Below, one piece after another: positions 26,675-35,918 of a stretch of DNA of 64,000 nt; positions within the stretch are counted from its first letter, which is position 1, and each line of letters begins with the position of its first letter. Made by a program: the position numbers and the translations under genes. Source of the DNA: JAGVJT01 sp964513205 (GTDB lineage: Bacteria > Pseudomonadota > Gammaproteobacteria > Legionellales > Legionellaceae); the NCBI GenBank assembly GCA_964513205.1, contig CAZELP010000007.1, forward strand, positions 1 through 64,000. The letters are read 5' to 3'. The notes under the pieces were generated by a model. The model worked only from the letters and a program-made list of their open reading frames with translations, searched no databases and was not told where the DNA came from.

Positions 26675-29440
26675 ATGGATAAAACATACACGCCAGAAAC
26701 GATTGAACGGACTTGTTATCAAACTTGGGAATCTCACGGCTATTTTAAGCCAGCAGAAACAGGGAAACCTTACTGCATTATGCTGCCACCTCCAAATGTT
26801 ACGGGCAGTTTGCACATGGGGCATGGTTTTCAAAATACACTGATGGATGCAATGATTCGTTATCAACGCATGAGTGGTCATGCCACACTTTGGCAACCAG
26901 GAACAGATCATGCCGGCATTTCAACACAATTGGTAGTTGAAGGACAATTGCAACAACAAGGACTTTCTCGAAAAGATATGACACGCGAATCTTTTTTAGA
27001 AAAAGTTTGGGAATGGAAAGAAACTTCAGGCTCACAAATCACTCAACAAATGCGTCGAATTGGATCTTCAGTTGATTGGTCTAAAGAACGATTCACCATG
27101 GATGACGGACTTTCAAAGGCGGTCTTAAAAGTTTTTGTTCAATTGCATGACGAAGGCTTAATTTATCGTGGAACACGTCTTGTAAACTGGGACACAAAAC
27201 TGGGCACCGCTATCTCTGATCTTGAAGTTTTGTCAGAAGAAGAATCTGGATTTATTTGGCATATTCGTTATCCGCTCGTCAATGGAAATGAGTCTCTTAC
27301 CGTTGCGACAACACGTCCAGAAACATTATTGGGAGACAGTGCGGTTGCAGTGCATCCGGAAGATGAACGTTATCAACATCTGATTGGCCAGTATGTACAT
27401 TTGCCTTTGTGTGATCGCACAATTCCCATTATCGCTGATGAATACGTGGATCCCTCTTTTGGAACTGGTTGCGTAAAGATCACACCTGCACATGATTTTA
27501 ATGATTATGAGGTTGGAAAACGGCACGATCTTCCCATGCTCAGCATCATGACTAAAAAAGGCACAATCAATCGACATGCACCGCTACAATATCAAGGCAT
27601 GGAGCGCTTTATTGCACGGGAAAAAATTGTAGAAGACTTAAATCAAGCAGGGTTTTTAGTCAAAACAGAACCTCATCAACTGAAGGTCCCTCGCGGAGAA
27701 AAATCTGGGACAATCATTGAGCCGCTGCTGACTGACCAATGGTATGTAAAAATGAAACCATTGGCTGAGCCCGCTATCGCTGCTGTTAAAAAAGGCGAGA
27801 TCCGATTTATTCCAGAACAATGGACAAAAACTTACGACCAGTGGATGAACAACATTGAAGATTGGTGTATCAGTCGACAATTGTGGTGGGGGCATCGTAT
27901 CCCTGCTTGGTACGATCTACAAGGTAATGTGTATGTCGGTTACAGTGAAAATGATGTGCGATTTAAATATCAACTTGATGCAAGTATCTCATTAAAACAA
28001 GATGAAGATGTCCTGGATACTTGGTTTTCATCTGCTCTTTGGCCTTTTTCAACATTGGGTTGGCCTGAACGAACACCTGAATTTGAAAAATTTTATCCCA
28101 CATCAGCATTATTTACAGGCTTTGATATTATTTTCTTTTGGGTCGCAAGAATGATCATGATGGGGTTAAAATTTACAGGCAAAGTCCCCTTCCGCGACAT
28201 TTTTATTACCGGTCTCATTTGTGATCACGAAGGCAAAAAAATGTCTAAATCAAAAGGAAACGTTCTTGATCCAATTGACATCATTGATGGCATTAGCCTA
28301 GATAAACTCATTGAAAAAAGAACAAGCAATTTAATGCTGCAATCTGTTAAAGACAGCATTATAAAAGCGACCAAAATTCAGTTTCCAGAAGGTATTGCCG
28401 CATACGGCACAGACGCATTAAGATTTACTTATTGTGCGCTGGCCTCCAATACGCGTACGGTTCGATTTGATATTCAACGGGTCGAAGGATATCGCAATTT
28501 TTGTAATAAATTATGGAATGCTGCTCGTTATGTTTTTTCACACACGTTAGAAGAGAAAATCGACTTTGAAGACGGCCCATTTCAATATAGTGCGGCTGAT
28601 ATTTGGATTCTTTCTAAATTGCAGCACCTGATTCAGCAAACACAATTGCATTATCAAAATTATCGATTTGATTTATTAGCCAATGCTCTTTATGAATTTG
28701 TTTGGCATGAATACTGCGATTGGTATCTTGAACTTTCTAAAACGGTCTTATACGCAGAAGAAGCATCAAATGCCATGAAACGAGCTGCTCGACATACGCT
28801 ACTACATGTACTGACACAAATATTGAAACTGCTTCATCCCATTATGCCTTTTATCACCGAAACAATTTGGCTTAGAATACCAAAATCAAGTGATGAGCAG
28901 TCTGACTCTATTATGCTCAGCACATATCCAGAAGTAGAGAAAAATCGCATCAATCTTGAAATTGAAGCAGAATTTGATTGGCTTAAAAAGGTCATTCAAG
29001 CTGTCCGAACAATTCGAAGTGAAATGAACATTGCACCATCCAAGCGAATTCCACTTTTACTTCATCATGCAAACTCAATCCACCTTGCAAAGATTGAAAA
29101 ATATCGAAATATTCTTTCAGCTTTTCTAAAACTTTCAAATATTGCCTCAGTGCCACAAGACAAAGAGCCTCCTGTTTGTGCTTCGGCCGTTGTTGAAGAC
29201 TTAGAATTACTTATTCCCATGAGTGATTTAATTGATAAAGCGGCAGAATTGCAGAGACTGAGCAGAGAGCTTCAAAAACTTGATCAAGAGATTCAAAGAG
29301 CAGAAGGAAAATTGCATAACCCTGCTTTTACCGATAAAGCACCTCAAGAAGTCATTGCAAAAGAAGAAGAAAAACTCGCTCAAGCAAAACTCGCGCGCGA
29401 AAAACAATTGCTTCATCAAGCAAAAATACAAGCGCTCTAA
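26675..29440 (+). CDS. valS: valyl-tRNA synthetase
   Basis: 921 aa class I synthetase charging tRNA-Val, full length. HIGH-type motif PPPNVTGSLHMGHGF near 41-55, the editing (CP1) domain with TTRPETLLGDSAVAVHPED, DWCISRQLWWGHRIPAW, the KMSKSKGNVLDP loop near 525, and the C-terminal coiled-coil arm rich in Lys/Glu/Gln (last 70 residues). A standalone gene; a TTAAAAT element about 40 bases upstream may be its -10. Confidence 0.97.
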   Translation: MDKTYTPETIERTCYQTWESHGYFKPAETGKPYCIMLPPPNVTGSLHMGHGFQNTLMDAMIRYQRMSGHATLWQPGTDHAGISTQLVVEGQLQQQGLSRKDMTRESFLEKVWEWKETSGSQITQQMRRIGSSVDWSKERFTMDDGLSKAVLKVFVQLHDEGLIYRGTRLVNWDTKLGTAISDLEVLSEEESGFIWHIRYPLVNGNESLTVATTRPETLLGDSAVAVHPEDERYQHLIGQYVHLPLCDRTIPIIADEYVDPSFGTGCVKITPAHDFNDYEVGKRHDLPMLSIMTKKGTINRHAPLQYQGMERFIAREKIVEDLNQAGFLVKTEPHQLKVPRGEKSGTIIEPLLTDQWYVKMKPLAEPAIAAVKKGEIRFIPEQWTKTYDQWMNNIEDWCISRQLWWGHRIPAWYDLQGNVYVGYSENDVRFKYQLDASISLKQDEDVLDTWFSSALWPFSTLGWPERTPEFEKFYPTSALFTGFDIIFFWVARMIMMGLKFTGKVPFRDIFITGLICDHEGKKMSKSKGNVLDPIDIIDGISLDKLIEKRTSNLMLQSVKDSIIKATKIQFPEGIAAYGTDALRFTYCALASNTRTVRFDIQRVEGYRNFCNKLWNAARYVFSHTLEEKIDFEDGPFQYSAADIWILSKLQHLIQQTQLHYQNYRFDLLANALYEFVWHEYCDWYLELSKTVLYAEEASNAMKRAARHTLLHVLTQILKLLHPIMPFITETIWLRIPKSSDEQSDSIMLSTYPEVEKNRINLEIEAEFDWLKKVIQAVRTIRSEMNIAPSKRIPLLLHHANSIHLAKIEKYRNILSAFLKLSNIASVPQDKEPPVCASAVVEDLELLIPMSDLIDKAAELQRLSRELQKLDQEIQRAEGKLHNPAFTDKAPQEVIAKEEEKLAQAKLAREKQLLHQAKIQAL

Positions 29441-29458
29441 CCCCCCAAAAATAGCCAT

Positions 29459-29475
29459 GCCCGCGGAAAGCGGGC
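29459..29475 (+). terminator. GC-rich hairpin after valS
   Basis: GCCCGC at 29459-29464 pairs with GCGGGC at 29470-29475 around GGAAA, 19 bases after the valS stop and between convergent genes. No T-run follows. The same GCCCGC/GCGGGC core occurs in the arms of the MITE-like element at 52224-52726. Confidence 0.5.
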
Positions 29476-29569
29476 AAGTATTTCGCTCTAGGCATAAACA
29501 GTCCAAATCTCTGATCAATAACAACACACTAATTTTAATTTCATAGCATAAAAGATCTACGTTTTGCGC

Positions 29570-30136
29570 TTATATGCTCACATTGTTAAAACAAGCAACC
29601 GGTTGGTTATTTGCATCAATAAAATATTCTACTTCTATTTCATGACTTAACACTTTATGTAACTGATTCATGGCTGCATTCATGTGCTCTTGAAATTGTG
29701 TTACTGACACTTTGGGTGAGGAAAAAAAAGAGCCAATATAATTGCGCACTGGGGAAAAAAACAATGGTATACCCAAAGGCGCTGCAGCAAGTAAACCCAC
29801 AATCAATCCGCAAACAGCCATCAATATGCAATAAACTTTATTGACAAGTTCCACATGTTGTAGCCTTCTTACTAGAGCGTCTACTTCAAATGAGAGCAGA
29901 GTTTCTATACCTCCGGGTGTGTTACCATGATCAAGACCAGGAACAAGTCTTTCCAATTTCTTTATAAACCTGTCCTTAAACTCCTTTAATGCCTCTCTTT
30001 CTAGACCTGAGTTAAAGGGTTCGATTAATGACAACTCGTTAACTGCAAACAGAAAAAGCATTTTGCAGCCATTCAAGGTATCTACTTTTTTCCATTGGCA
30101 ATCTGTAGCAAATTCATTTCTATGTTTTAATGTCAT
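29570..30136 (-). CDS. hypothetical protein with one membrane hairpin
   Basis: 188 aa from the ATG at 30136; the open frame extends to a TTG at 30148 with no support. The N-terminal half is helical and charged. Residues about 100-140 are hydrophobic (YCILMAVCGLIVGLLAAAPL then GIPLFF), likely two short membrane helices, followed by a soluble tail. This layout, a soluble helical domain plus a membrane hairpin, is common among Legionella-like effectors and also among unexplained orphan proteins. No family recognised. It follows the gene at 30273-30794 on the same strand. Confidence 0.55.
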   Translation of the reverse strand: MTLKHRNEFATDCQWKKVDTLNGCKMLFLFAVNELSLIEPFNSGLEREALKEFKDRFIKKLERLVPGLDHGNTPGGIETLLSFEVDALVRRLQHVELVNKVYCILMAVCGLIVGLLAAAPLGIPLFFSPVRNYIGSFFSSPKVSVTQFQEHMNAAMNQLHKVLSHEIEVEYFIDANNQPVACFNNVSI

Positions 30137-30272
30137 ATAACCACGCAAGTATTGTTAATGATTAAATTGTACTATAAAAACACAAAAAATAAAAGGTTTG
30201 TCGCGCAGACGGTAAGTGAAGCATCCTTTACCAAACTGGAAAGAAAATTTCAAATGACGATTTTTGCTGCAA

Positions 30273-30794
30273 TCAAAGTCGAACCAATAGGTCTTCATGC
30301 CTAAGACTATGCATTTTTTCATTAAACTGTCGCTCAATATCCATAAGCTTTTCTTCTGTACATGGCTGAATCCATTCTATTTTGTCATTATCGGAAAAAA
30401 TAATTTTATATGTTAGTGTTTTTGTCTCTTTCTGAAAAAAATTAATGCAGTGATTGTGATTAATATGTGCACTTAGGTCGATTATTCTCGGCTCTTTGCT
30501 CATCTCTTCAAGAATAAACGCCTTGAATGCCGGAGGATATAAATATAATTGAATTTCCTCCACAAGAGACAAGCTTTCCACTAAATTAGTCTGGTGCTCA
30601 ATATGTCCTAGGCAATATTTGAATGGAGAATGTGATGCGGTTTGCATATAGTTTGCTATATTTGCCATCGCATCAAGATAAGCTTTAACGGCATTAAAAT
30701 CACCAGGACTTTCGGAGCGCGCTATAGTAGCCCCGCGTAAAGTTTTTTGTATTTTGTCAAGAACGAGTTTGTGTTCTTTTGTTAATAAAGGCAT
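30273..30794 (-). CDS. hypothetical protein
   Basis: 173 aa, predicted soluble and helical, with Tyr/Phe-rich middle (IQLYLYPPAFKAFI) and no recognised motif. The ATG at 30794 has GGAG five bases upstream and is preferred to the GTG at 30800. It lies downstream of hpt with a strong hairpin between them, and upstream of the membrane-hairpin gene by 137 bp. Confidence 0.6.
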   Translation of the reverse strand: MPLLTKEHKLVLDKIQKTLRGATIARSESPGDFNAVKAYLDAMANIANYMQTASHSPFKYCLGHIEHQTNLVESLSLVEEIQLYLYPPAFKAFILEEMSKEPRIIDLSAHINHNHCINFFQKETKTLTYKIIFSDNDKIEWIQPCTEEKLMDIERQFNEKMHSLRHEDLLVRL

Positions 30795-30824
30795 AGGCAC
30801 TCCAGCAGTTCAACATCTTACATC

Positions 30825-30865
30825 CAAATCCAAGCAGAAGTGGTTTATATTCCGGCTTGGATTTG
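30825..30865 (-). terminator. hairpin downstream of hpt
   Basis: CAAATCCAAGC at 30825-30835 is perfectly complementary to GCTTGGATTTG at 30855-30865 with a 19-base loop, 16 bases after the hpt stop. There is no T-run, so it may terminate weakly or protect the 3' end. Confidence 0.5.
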
Positions 30866-30880
30866 TTATGCGATATTGAG

Positions 30881-31432
30881 TTACGATTTAACCATATAAA
30901 TACCCGGAGCGTTTCTCAGGTATTCGTGATAGTCCATGCCATAACCAAAAACGTAATGATTCTCGACTTGAAGCGCGGTAAAATCTGCAACTTTCAAGCC
31001 ATTCTCAGCTCGGCGATTGGCTTTATCGACCAATACAGCAGTTTTGACATCCAAAGCACCCATTTCTTTGATTTCATCGACGATTGCAGCCAAGGTCACA
31101 CCTTCATCCAAAATGTCATCGACAATAAGGACTGTTCTATTGGCTAATGAAACGGTGGGTTTTACTTTCCAAGTTAAGCGACCACCAGATAATTTTCCGG
31201 TATAACGTGTTGCATGCAAATAATCGACTTCCAAAGGAAAATCAAGTCGCGGCAACAGATTACCTAAAGGAACTAACCCTCCGACCATCACACACAAGAC
31301 GACAGGATTTTTATCTTGTAAAACATTTCGAATGTCGGCTGCCATTTTATCTAAAGCAGCGTCAACTTCTTCAGTGGAATATAATTGTATCGCTTGATCA
31401 TACACTTGCTGTATTTGGCTTGGAATATCCAT
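30881..31432 (-). CDS. hpt: hypoxanthine(-guanine) phosphoribosyltransferase
   Basis: 183 aa purine salvage enzyme forming IMP or GMP from the base and PRPP. The PRPP loop VLIVDDILDEGVTL, the VLCVMVGGLVPL strand, the flexible loop with KLSGG and the C-terminal base-binding HYVFGYGMDYHEYLRNAPGI are all in order. Length is typical for the short bacterial HPRT group. It follows gspE by 109 bp but is functionally unrelated. Confidence 0.92.
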   Translation of the reverse strand: MDIPSQIQQVYDQAIQLYSTEEVDAALDKMAADIRNVLQDKNPVVLCVMVGGLVPLGNLLPRLDFPLEVDYLHATRYTGKLSGGRLTWKVKPTVSLANRTVLIVDDILDEGVTLAAIVDEIKEMGALDVKTAVLVDKANRRAENGLKVADFTALQVENHYVFGYGMDYHEYLRNAPGIYMVKS

Positions 31433-31541
31433 GATTGCTCCGAAATAAATGGACTGTATTGTAACAATTTTTGAATGTTTTGACGAGACGTAGATTCTGC
31501 GTATTTTTGTAATCTGGGTTTGATTTACAACAGCAGAAGCG

Positions 31542-33023
31542 TTAATTACTTGTGACTCTGAGCACTTCAGTCAAAGAGGTTTCTCCTCGCAACACACGTT
31601 GAAACCCATCTTGACGAATAGACAATACGTGCGGACGAATATAAATTTCTATGGTAGATAAACTCTCATTTCGATGTATCATCCCTCGAAGCGTTTCATC
31701 GATTGGAATCAACTCGTAAATACCTGTGCGACCGCGATATCCAGTATGATGACAAATATCACATCCAGATGGTTCGCACACTCCGTTCGCATCATCTTCT
31801 GGACTCAAAGACATGATCAAACGCTCATCTTCACTCAAAGTATAAGGTGTTTTACACGCGTCACAAAGACGCCGAACCAAACGTTGTGCAATTAAACCGA
31901 CAAGACTAGAGGATAAAAGAAAAGATTCAACTCCCATATCGCGCAATCTTGTAATCGCGCCCAATGCCGTATTGGTATGTAATGTTGATAAGACAAGATG
32001 TCCTGTAAGACTTGCTTGAACAGCAATTTCCGCCGTCTCTAAATCGCGAATCTCACCTATCATCACCACATCTGGATCTTGGCGTAAAATAGCTCTTAAT
32101 CCTTTTGCAAAAGTCATTTGAACTTTATTATTGACTTGAGTTTGTCCAATACCTGGTAAGTCGTACTCAATGGGATCTTCTATCGTCAATATATTGCGTG
32201 TAATTTGATTCAGCTCTGTCAGCATGGCATACAATGATGTTGTTTTTCCCGATCCAGTTGGACCTGTCACCAAAATAATACCATGTGGTTGTGCAATCAT
32301 ATCTTGGATCGTGCTTAAAGCACGTTTGGGCATTCCAAGCAAACTCAAATCCAATTGTGCGGCATGCTTATCTAAAATTCTCAAAACAATACGTTCGCCA
32401 TGGTTTGACGGCAATGTTGAAACACGCACGTCAATGGAATGTCCTCCAATTTTTAATGCAATGCGACCGTCTTGCGGGATACGTTTTTCAGCAATATCTA
32501 GTTTTGCCATCACTTTCACACGAGAAATCACAAGAGGAGCAATACCTCTTTGAATTTCAAGAACCTCCTGCAATACACCATCTACACGATGACGAACCAG
32601 TACTCTTTTTTCATAAGTTTCAATGTGAATATCTGATGCTTTTTGCTTGATTGCTTGTGTGAAGAGAGCGTTAAGTAAACGGATAATGGGGGCTTCATCT
32701 TGCGTATCCAGCAAATCTTCGCTATTTGGGATTTGATCAGCCAACTTCAATAAATCAAGCTCACCTTCCATATCCAAAGCGGCATCTTGAACAGAAGATT
32801 TGGCTTGATAAACATTTGCCAGATGCTGTTGAAACTCAACGGGCGTCACCTCGACCAGCGTCAGAGGAAGCTGGAAAAAACGCTCAACTTCAGCTAACAC
32901 CTCAGAAGAAACTCCGGGCAAGTGATAAGCCTTGATAAAAGTTTCATGGCACTCCGAAACCACAATTCCCTGCATTTTAGCAAACGCATAAGGCAACATG
33001 GATTGTTTCTCTCTTGTTTCCAT
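31542..33023 (-). CDS. gspE: type II secretion system ATPase GspE
   Basis: 493 aa cytoplasmic secretion ATPase powering the type II pseudopilus. Walker A GPTGSGKT with Lys260, the Asp box LTIEDPIEYDLPGIGQTQVN, Walker B DPDVVMIGEIRD, the His box TGHLVLSTLHTNTA, and a tetracysteine zinc motif CDACKTPY...CDICHHTGYRGRTGIYE. The N-terminal T2SSE_N part binds GspL in other species. It starts 3 bp after gspD, as in the lspD-lspE arrangement of Legionella. The remaining gsp genes are not in this window. Confidence 0.95.
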   Translation of the reverse strand: METREKQSMLPYAFAKMQGIVVSECHETFIKAYHLPGVSSEVLAEVERFFQLPLTLVEVTPVEFQQHLANVYQAKSSVQDAALDMEGELDLLKLADQIPNSEDLLDTQDEAPIIRLLNALFTQAIKQKASDIHIETYEKRVLVRHRVDGVLQEVLEIQRGIAPLVISRVKVMAKLDIAEKRIPQDGRIALKIGGHSIDVRVSTLPSNHGERIVLRILDKHAAQLDLSLLGMPKRALSTIQDMIAQPHGIILVTGPTGSGKTTSLYAMLTELNQITRNILTIEDPIEYDLPGIGQTQVNNKVQMTFAKGLRAILRQDPDVVMIGEIRDLETAEIAVQASLTGHLVLSTLHTNTALGAITRLRDMGVESFLLSSSLVGLIAQRLVRRLCDACKTPYTLSEDERLIMSLSPEDDANGVCEPSGCDICHHTGYRGRTGIYELIPIDETLRGMIHRNESLSTIEIYIRPHVLSIRQDGFQRVLRGETSLTEVLRVTSN

Positions 33024-33026
33024 AAG

Positions 33027-35207
33027 TTATTTCGTTGTCATTGCATTGGCTTTACACTGAGCTGTTTGGCAAAAAGGTTTTGGCAAATCCGCTTCATGAA
33101 GAGGCTTCAGCACAGTATCACGATAACCCTGGTTAAACTGCTCCTGAAAACGTTCTATTTTGATTTGTTCACGACGTGTGTCACTGTACTTTCCTGTTGT
33201 TACGTTATACTCATCACGCTCAGTTTTTAATATGGTTGGGCGGATAAAAACCATCAGAATTTTCTTTTCTCGATTGGATAAATTATGTTGAAACAATCGT
33301 CCAATACCAGGAAGATCTCCCAAAATAGGGATACTGACATTGTCGTTTCCGAGACTATCTTGAGCAAGTCCTCCGAGTACAATCACATCCCCACTGTTGA
33401 CATGTACAGACGTTAAAATCGCACTGATATTAAACGTAGGATTAGTGTTTGAATCAACCGTAGAAGTCGGCTCAAGACTGTCGTTACCTTGATCAATCTG
33501 AAGCTGTATACCACGACCTCTTGTGATTTGAGGTCTTACATATAAATGCAGAGCCACGTTCATTCTATCGAAAGTGGTAAATGGGCTCGCTGTTGTCGTT
33601 CCACCAGCATTATTAGGATAAGAAGAGGTTGCCACAGAAACCTGTTTTCCTATCAAAATCTTTGCTTGGCGATTGTCCAACACCACAACAGATGGTGTAG
33701 ACAATATATTGGCTCGACGTTGTTTCGCTAAGGCATAAATTTGAGCCTGCAACTGATTGATTGAAGCATGGTTTACGACAGCGAAGCCGGCTCTAAATAA
33801 AGCGTCTTTAGAACCAGTTAAGCTTCCCCATTCTACACCCAAATTTTGAATGTCTGTTTCGTTAATTTCAGCAATTAAAGCTTCTACCAACAATTGAGCA
33901 GGTTTAATATCAAGCTGACGAATCACGGATTTTAAAGTGCGAATCACTGTCGCAGGAGCATTGATGATGATCGAATTTGTATTCGGCTCCGCAATAATTT
34001 GAATGCTGGGCTTAGAAGAGCCTTCTTGGCTAGACGAACCAGAAGCCGCACCTTGACTGCCGGCATTTACTGCACTGGCCAAAGAGGCACTCGGGCTTGA
34101 ACCAACACCAACTGAACCACCAACTAAATTTGACTCAGGATTTGTGCTGTCTAATGAAGGACGGGTAACTGTTCCAATCGTTGTACCAACAGTACCACTA
34201 AAACTGGCTTGCGCAATACCGGCTAAAATGGGCACAACGTCTTCTGCACGCAAGTAACTCAGATAAATCACTTGAGTATTACCATTGCCTGCAAGAGGAT
34301 TTTGTTTGTCCAAACGAGCTATCAATACTCGAAGCTTCAAACGCTCAGGTTTGGTTCCGCCAATCAAAATGGCGTTGCTTCTATCATCTGCTGCAAAAGT
34401 GGTTTGTTGTCCTGGCGTTTTTATCAGTTCTTTTAAGGTCTTAACGACATCCATCGCCAAAGCATGCCTTAAAGGAACAACGTCAATGCCATTGACAGAG
34501 GAATTATCGACCTGATTGATAATGTCCGCCAGCTGTCTGATATTGTTTGCTCGCCCCGTTAAGATCAGCATATTGGATGGGGCATAAGCAGAGACTGTAC
34601 TGTATTGAGGCATGAGCGCTCTTAAAATAGGAACAAGCTGCTCTGCTGAACCATAACGAACTTGAATCACCTGGACCATTAGCTCGTCGCCTTTGGGTGG
34701 ACTTTTTAAAGTATTTAATAAGTCTCCCGTCTCTCCGCGAGTATCCATAATCGGAACAATTTTGGTCACATTGCCATTTGGAATAGCGGCGTAACCTGCG
34801 ACTTGCAGCATAGAAAGAAAGACCGGATAAATTTCTTTGCTCGACAATGGTTGTGCTGAAATGATGGAAACAGTACCCTGAACTCGTGGGTCAATTAGGA
34901 AGTTTCGACCTGTTTCTCTAGAGACCTCTGCAATCACAGAACGAATGTTTACATTACTTAAATTCCAAACATGCCCGGCATTTTGTGATGCAGAATCTGT
35001 GGGTTCATCAGTATTTTTTTCTTGATCTTGAGAGGCCGCTTGCGCTTCTTTTTTTAAAGCAGGATCGTCTTGTGCGGGTGCTTTTGTGGTAATGGTGTGT
35101 GTGGCACTAACAGTAACAGTGTTCTCTTCTGCGGCATTATTAGTGGCCGATGAGAAAATAGGAGAGACGACAAACAACGACAAAACAATTGATGCAAGAA
35201 AGCGCAT
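33027..35207 (-). CDS. gspD: type II secretion system secretin GspD
   Basis: 726 aa outer-membrane secretin, the exit channel of the type II system. From the ATG at 35207 there is a signal peptide (RFLASIVLSLFVVSPIFSSA). N0-N3 domains follow (WNLSNVNIRSVIAEVSRETG; VVPLRHALAMDVVKTLKEL; a Gly/Ser-rich insert in the N3 loop near 365-415), then the secretin barrel with VPILGDLPGIGRLFQ near the C-terminus. An in-frame TTG at 35264 would bury the signal sequence and is rejected. The S-domain at the end is short. Confidence 0.95.
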   Translation of the reverse strand: MRFLASIVLSLFVVSPIFSSATNNAAEENTVTVSATHTITTKAPAQDDPALKKEAQAASQDQEKNTDEPTDSASQNAGHVWNLSNVNIRSVIAEVSRETGRNFLIDPRVQGTVSIISAQPLSSKEIYPVFLSMLQVAGYAAIPNGNVTKIVPIMDTRGETGDLLNTLKSPPKGDELMVQVIQVRYGSAEQLVPILRALMPQYSTVSAYAPSNMLILTGRANNIRQLADIINQVDNSSVNGIDVVPLRHALAMDVVKTLKELIKTPGQQTTFAADDRSNAILIGGTKPERLKLRVLIARLDKQNPLAGNGNTQVIYLSYLRAEDVVPILAGIAQASFSGTVGTTIGTVTRPSLDSTNPESNLVGGSVGVGSSPSASLASAVNAGSQGAASGSSSQEGSSKPSIQIIAEPNTNSIIINAPATVIRTLKSVIRQLDIKPAQLLVEALIAEINETDIQNLGVEWGSLTGSKDALFRAGFAVVNHASINQLQAQIYALAKQRRANILSTPSVVVLDNRQAKILIGKQVSVATSSYPNNAGGTTTASPFTTFDRMNVALHLYVRPQITRGRGIQLQIDQGNDSLEPTSTVDSNTNPTFNISAILTSVHVNSGDVIVLGGLAQDSLGNDNVSIPILGDLPGIGRLFQHNLSNREKKILMVFIRPTILKTERDEYNVTTGKYSDTRREQIKIERFQEQFNQGYRDTVLKPLHEADLPKPFCQTAQCKANAMTTK

Positions 35208-35314
35208 AAGTTCAAAATCGATTGTTAAAAGTGATTCATCATAACCAAAAATAAAGAAACACAATAGTCTTTTCGTGGAAAATTATCTAAACACGATAAA
35301 AAAATGCGTTATCT

Positions 35315-35848
35315 TCAAAGATCTTCTGGCCAAATTAAATGCTTTAACTCTTCTTCAAAACCAAATTTTTTTAAGTTTTTGATGCGCTCTGGATATAAAA
35401 TGCCATCCAAATGATCGCACTCATGCTGTACAACTCTGGCATGAAAACCACTGACTGAGCGTTCTATCCATTGTCCTTTTTCATCCTGTCCTCTGTAGCG
35501 AATTTCATCGTAACGAGGCACCAACCCTCTCATTCCAGGAACGCTAAGACAGCCCTCCCAATCTTCAGTTATTTGCTGAGATAAAATTTCTATTTCTGGG
35601 TTAATCAGCACAGTGAACGGTATTGCTTCCTCGCCAGGATAACGTTCACTCTCATCAAATCCAAACATGATCAATCGCATGTTACAGCCTATTTGAGGTG
35701 CTGCAATTCCAATGCCACCTTCGTCTTTCATTGTATCAAGCATATCTCGAATGATTGGAAGAAGTATGCTTTTTGAAAAATCATGCACTTGTTTTGAGGG
35801 AGATGCCAGAACCGGACTCCCCATTCTTAAAACTGGTTTAATTGCCAT
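35315..35848 (-). CDS. def: peptide deformylase
   Basis: 177 aa metalloenzyme removing the N-formyl group from new proteins. The three family motifs are present: GIGIAAPQ at 46-52, EGCLSVPG with metal ligand Cys100, and QHECDHLDG with His142, Glu143 and His146. Slightly longer than E. coli Def. It is not next to fmt, the common partner. Downstream of the tyrosine recombinase start region on the opposite strand. Confidence 0.95.
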   Translation of the reverse strand: MAIKPVLRMGSPVLASPSKQVHDFSKSILLPIIRDMLDTMKDEGGIGIAAPQIGCNMRLIMFGFDESERYPGEEAIPFTVLINPEIEILSQQITEDWEGCLSVPGMRGLVPRYDEIRYRGQDEKGQWIERSVSGFHARVVQHECDHLDGILYPERIKNLKKFGFEEELKHLIWPEDL

Positions 35849-35918
35849 AACGCTACACCTTATTCACGAAATATTCTTTCATGCTACAATCAACTCAACT
35901 CATTTTTCAATTTCAATT

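Noticed and set aside
35712..35918. Longer N-terminus for the tyrosine recombinase
   Set aside because: It would overlap def almost entirely for 137 bp on the other strand and adds no family sequence.
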